Shown here piece by piece: positions 25,601 through 28,286 of a stretch of DNA of 28,286 bases. Positions within the stretch are counted from its first letter, which is position 1, and the number at the start of each line of letters is the position of its first letter. The DNA is from Paramacrobiotus richtersi (lineage: Eukaryota; Tardigrada; Eutardigrada; Parachela; Macrobiotidae), in assembly GCA_034698045.1 (NCBI GenBank), contig JAQGAU010000427.1:1-28286 (forward strand), in the 5' to 3' direction. The position numbers and the translations under genes are program-made. Below the pieces are notes generated by a model. It saw only the letters and a list, made by a program, of their open reading frames with translations, searched no databases and had not been told where the DNA came from.

Positions 25601-28286
25601 GAATCCGATTTAGCCTACGACTGGCGGGGATTGAGTGGACCACCGTCCGACCGGCCGGCATGCGGGTTTCTAAATGACCGCTGCCCTTTTGGAAATTGTA
25701 TGTAAGACATTCTGCAGAGGACCAGACTGTATCTTACAAACATAATCACGTGTAAATTTTCGATTCATTCGTATACCCAAAAATGTCCCATCAATCAGAA
25801 TGTCGAAACAGGTGGTTTGTGACCTTTTGCCAAACTAAGCGGATTTGAGCTCGTCCTTTTTGATCGTACTTCGTACAGAACTATGTCCTTCTGGACCTTC
25901 TTTTTGTTAGAAGGCTTCAGTGGCATTTACGTCCTTACCTATACTGTATATAATCACAATGTTCTACGCATTGCGAATATTGTAGCGTTGGCCTTTCCGC
26001 TGGCACTTGGATGCGGTCTTGGTGGCGTAATAGTCATCGGTACCATTGGGGCGCTTCTATATCTGTAAGCTGCTTCACACACTCAAGCTTCAGCGACTAA
26101 TATCCATATATTGTTTTCGTTGATCGTTTCAGCCGACATATCAACAACAAAGCAACACACTCGACATGGTGGCACCTCGATACAAGGCTGCTCTTTGTGG
26201 TTAACGTTCTGGACAAGAAACCCCAGTCTGTCATGTCGGAAAAGGTCCCTGATATCCCCGTTGACCTGACCGATCCAGAACATTCGGCCTCCATGGCGGC
26301 CATGTACGAAGAGAACCGAGTGTGGCTGCAAGTTGCTAGGACGTCGCAGAATATTCCGTTGCCTTGGCTGATGTCTAATAAGCGGCTGTTGAGAACGTTA
26401 GCAGACGTACGTCATTTTTTTAGTGTTTCCGATGCGGTTTTATTATCAGCTTTCATTTATCTTCACTCCAGTTCGTAATCTCCTGATCATACTCTGCTGC
26501 AGGTAAAAACGCTTCAGTATGACAATGTTGCAAGATTCTTTGGAGTGTTAACTCTGGAGAAGGAGCTAGCTTTGGTGTGGGATTATGGAAGAGGCTCCAT
26601 ACGGAGTATGCTGGACGAAAATCGAATAACCGTGGACTACCAGATGAAAATGTCGTTTATTCATGAGATGCTTAAAGTTCGTAACTGTACATAGACTACA
26701 TAGATGCAGCATCTTTTCCTCCATTAGAAGCCTAAGTAATTAGTTATTTCAACCGTATCTCTGGAGGCTGCGCGTTACGTACTGCATGGAGCAGCTTTTG
26801 GAGTACAGTACTTGAGTAATTAGGTGCCGCATATGGATCTATGGAATAAATCCGAAAACGAATGTCGTAGCAATCCCAGGAAACTTTCTAAAAACTGCAG
26901 CTGTCTTATTTTAATTTACAGGGCTTAGCCTACATCCACACATCGCGCCTGCGTTTCCACGGCAGTCTTTCTAGTCTGACAGTTCTTCTCGATCCCCGAT
27001 ACTCCCTTCGGCTGGCAGGCGCCGCATCCAGACGTATAGATTCCGCACTGACCAGCAGTTTAGTGGAGAAATTCAACAGCGATGTCACACGATTGTGGAT
27101 GGCGCCGGAGCAGCTGGAACCAAATACGAAATTTCCCGAAGGAAGCCGCAGCGCTGATGTTTACGCTTTGGCCGTCGTGATCTGCGAGATATGGACCGGA
27201 GGGTCACCGCATAATTCTACCCTTTCAAGCAGGAAACTATCGGGTAAATCGCAGCAGCTCGCGGTTTTGAGCGATCTGTAGGTATAAGATGTATCTGTAC
27301 TTCTACGGAACTGAAGCCACTTGGCTTTTCTTTCTTGCTTCTGTACGTACTTTTTAATGCAAGGAAAAGATCCTGTACATGTAGGTCGTAGCTGAGCTTT
27401 CGGCTGTGTAGCAGTGATCTTCGGCGCTAGGAATACGTTGTTAAAGAAGTTAGCAACACCAAAGTTTATCTTGTCTTGGTCGCCGGTTATTTTCCGTCGC
27501 CCAAGCTATCGCCCATTAGAGTTTTAATTAGTTTGAGATTGCCCATATAGATCATGCATATGGTTGTTCTGTTCTATTCGGCGGTGCGCCGCTGGCAAAC
27601 ATTTGTCATTTCCGGTGCGCACAAAATCGCGTTAATTAAAGTGCTGTTGAGCAAAGGGCTCATCTTCAATAGACCAAACTCGAATGACATGTCGACTGAA
27701 ATGTGTTTTGTGCTGTGTGCGTGTGCCTCCAGTTTTCGAAGTTTACCACAGGAACGCAGTGCGAATCGGTGAGATTTAACAATGTTGTATGGTAGTTGTT
27801 CCAAGCACGTCGGACCTTCCCTTCTACACTGCCAACTCTGACTACCCACCGGACCTGAGCTCCATCATTGATTCCTGTTTCGCTGTGGACCCTCACCGAC
27901 GCCCGGACGTCGGTCAAGTTCGAGTGCGCCTAAAAAAGTTCGACCGTGGTGCCAGTGTTATGGACGGCATTCTCCTAAGCCTCGACAAATACGCCACCGA
28001 TCTGGAAGAAAAGATCGCTGTAAGGACCGGTGATCTGTTATCAGAAATGTCGAAAGTCGATGGGCTTTTGAAGGAAATGATCCCCGGGTATGTGAAGTAT
28101 CTCAATGAACGTGAAAATTCTTATGACGAAGGGGTTTGGTTCTAGAATATTTATTGGAAAACTCCGTAATAAAGAAATTGTGGCGGCTGAAGAATTCGCG
28201 GCTGTGACGATCTTCTTCAGCAGTTTAATGGGATTCGAGAAGTTTTGTCAAGTGTCTTCGTCCGGGGCGGTTGTGGAGTTGTTGAA
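19632..28286 (+). CDS. Receptor-type guanylate cyclase (natriuretic-peptide-receptor class), partial at both ends
   Basis: Exons: weak 19632-19765, 19939-19980, 20449-20493; firm 23161-23469, 23625-23668, 23751-23789, 24142-24219, 24552-24695, 24767-24817, 25385-25701, 25879 (or 25921)-26064, 26133-26406, 26503-26676, 26922-27243, 27796-28087, 28146 to window end. Phases agree throughout. Order: ANF-receptor ligand-binding domain (CSLEQITLGDFAR; ADNALTNRKRYPTL; NDVGLAAYEAVLVSF; PACGFLNDRCPFGNC); a transmembrane helix (IVALAFPLALGCGLGGVIVI); a kinase-homology domain (NVARFFGVLTLEKELALV; RFHGSLSSLTVLLD replacing the HRD loop; LWMAPEQL; SADVYALAVVICEI; CFAVDPHRRP), catalytically dead as usual in the family; signalling helix (LEEKIAVRTGDLLSEMSKVD); cyclase start (AEEFAAVTIFFSSLMGFEKF). 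These receptors make cGMP in response to peptides or other cues at the plasma membrane. Oddity: canonical FSDIVGFT reads FSSLMGFE, losing the first metal-binding Asp. Start codon and signal peptide not found. Confidence 0.85.
20147..20320. repeat. AT-rich direct repeat, copy 2
   Basis: Second copy of the 174-bp repeat, in the same orientation, about 694 bp downstream of the first. The two copies bracket the first two assigned guanylate cyclase exons. I read it as a dispersed or duplicated non-coding repeat; there are no coding parts or end motifs that assign a family. Confidence 0.8.
20494..23160. other. Long putative intron of the guanylate cyclase gene
   Basis: Between the last weak N-terminal exon and the first firm exon are 2.7 kb with no exon I could confirm. 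A fragment at about 21324-21421 (reading RAGRAAVNK before a GTGAGT donor) is a possible small exon but does not have the phase needed. The stretch also contains the AT-rich tandem array listed separately. Confidence 0.4.
21945..22315. repeat. AT-rich tandem repeat, about three copies of 104-130 bp
   Basis: The marker AAAAGATTACCTGT(G/A)TAT followed by a T-rich run and TTGTATGAAA recurs with GATTACCTG at 22049, 22179 and 22283. Spacings are therefore 130 and 104 bp. Between markers lie ATTTTATTAAT runs. No coding signal was seen. Confidence 0.75.
28088..28145 (+). other. 58-bp intron between signalling helix and cyclase domain
   Basis: The donor GTATGT follows CCCGG and the acceptor is TTCTAG. 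Splicing gives LLKEMIPG joined to IFIGKLRNKEIVAAEEF, which follows the family line through this point. Reading straight through would instead stop at a TAG at 28143 and hide the cyclase domain. Confidence 0.85.

Overview
The window looks like nuclear DNA of a small-genome invertebrate animal. Genes are split into short exons with canonical GT-AG introns, several only 55-140 bp long, and introns and spacers are AT-rich with minisatellites. Exons are clearly richer in G+C than the DNA around them. The gene set (RalBP1, PMP3/UPF0057, PI 4-kinase type II, PI31-like, F-box, receptor guanylate cyclase) fits an ecdysozoan such as a tardigrade; the species is inference.

Layout, left to right. (1) 265-5153 (+): a RalBP1/RLIP-type RhoGAP gene in eight visible exons, with its 5' end unresolved. 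(2) 6034-6631 (+): a three-exon gene for a 58-aa PMP3/RCI2-family membrane proteolipid, invisible to single-frame ORF scanning. (3) 8638-10056 (+): an intronless type II phosphatidylinositol 4-kinase of 472 aa. (4) 11070-14575 (+): a seven-exon gene whose first four exons encode a proteasome inhibitor PI31 (PSMF1)-like protein and whose last three add an unrecognised C-terminal region. An intron of this gene holds a small inverted-repeat element with a G-run. (5) 16079-16759: a 681-bp foldback element with arms of about 290 bp flanked by TA. (6) 18120-about 19173 (-): an F-box protein gene. (7) 19632-28286 (+): a receptor-type guanylate cyclase with ligand-binding domain, one transmembrane segment, kinase-homology domain, signalling helix and the start of the cyclase domain, running off the right edge. 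The visible start of its cyclase domain lacks the usual first metal-binding aspartate.

The genes do not form an operon or single pathway. RalBP1 and PI4K2 both belong to endosome and membrane traffic, and PI31 and F-box proteins both belong to the ubiquitin-proteasome system, but this is probably chance neighbourhood. Gene models were built by hand from splice consensus, phase matching and remembered family sequences; transcripts would be needed to fix weak exons.
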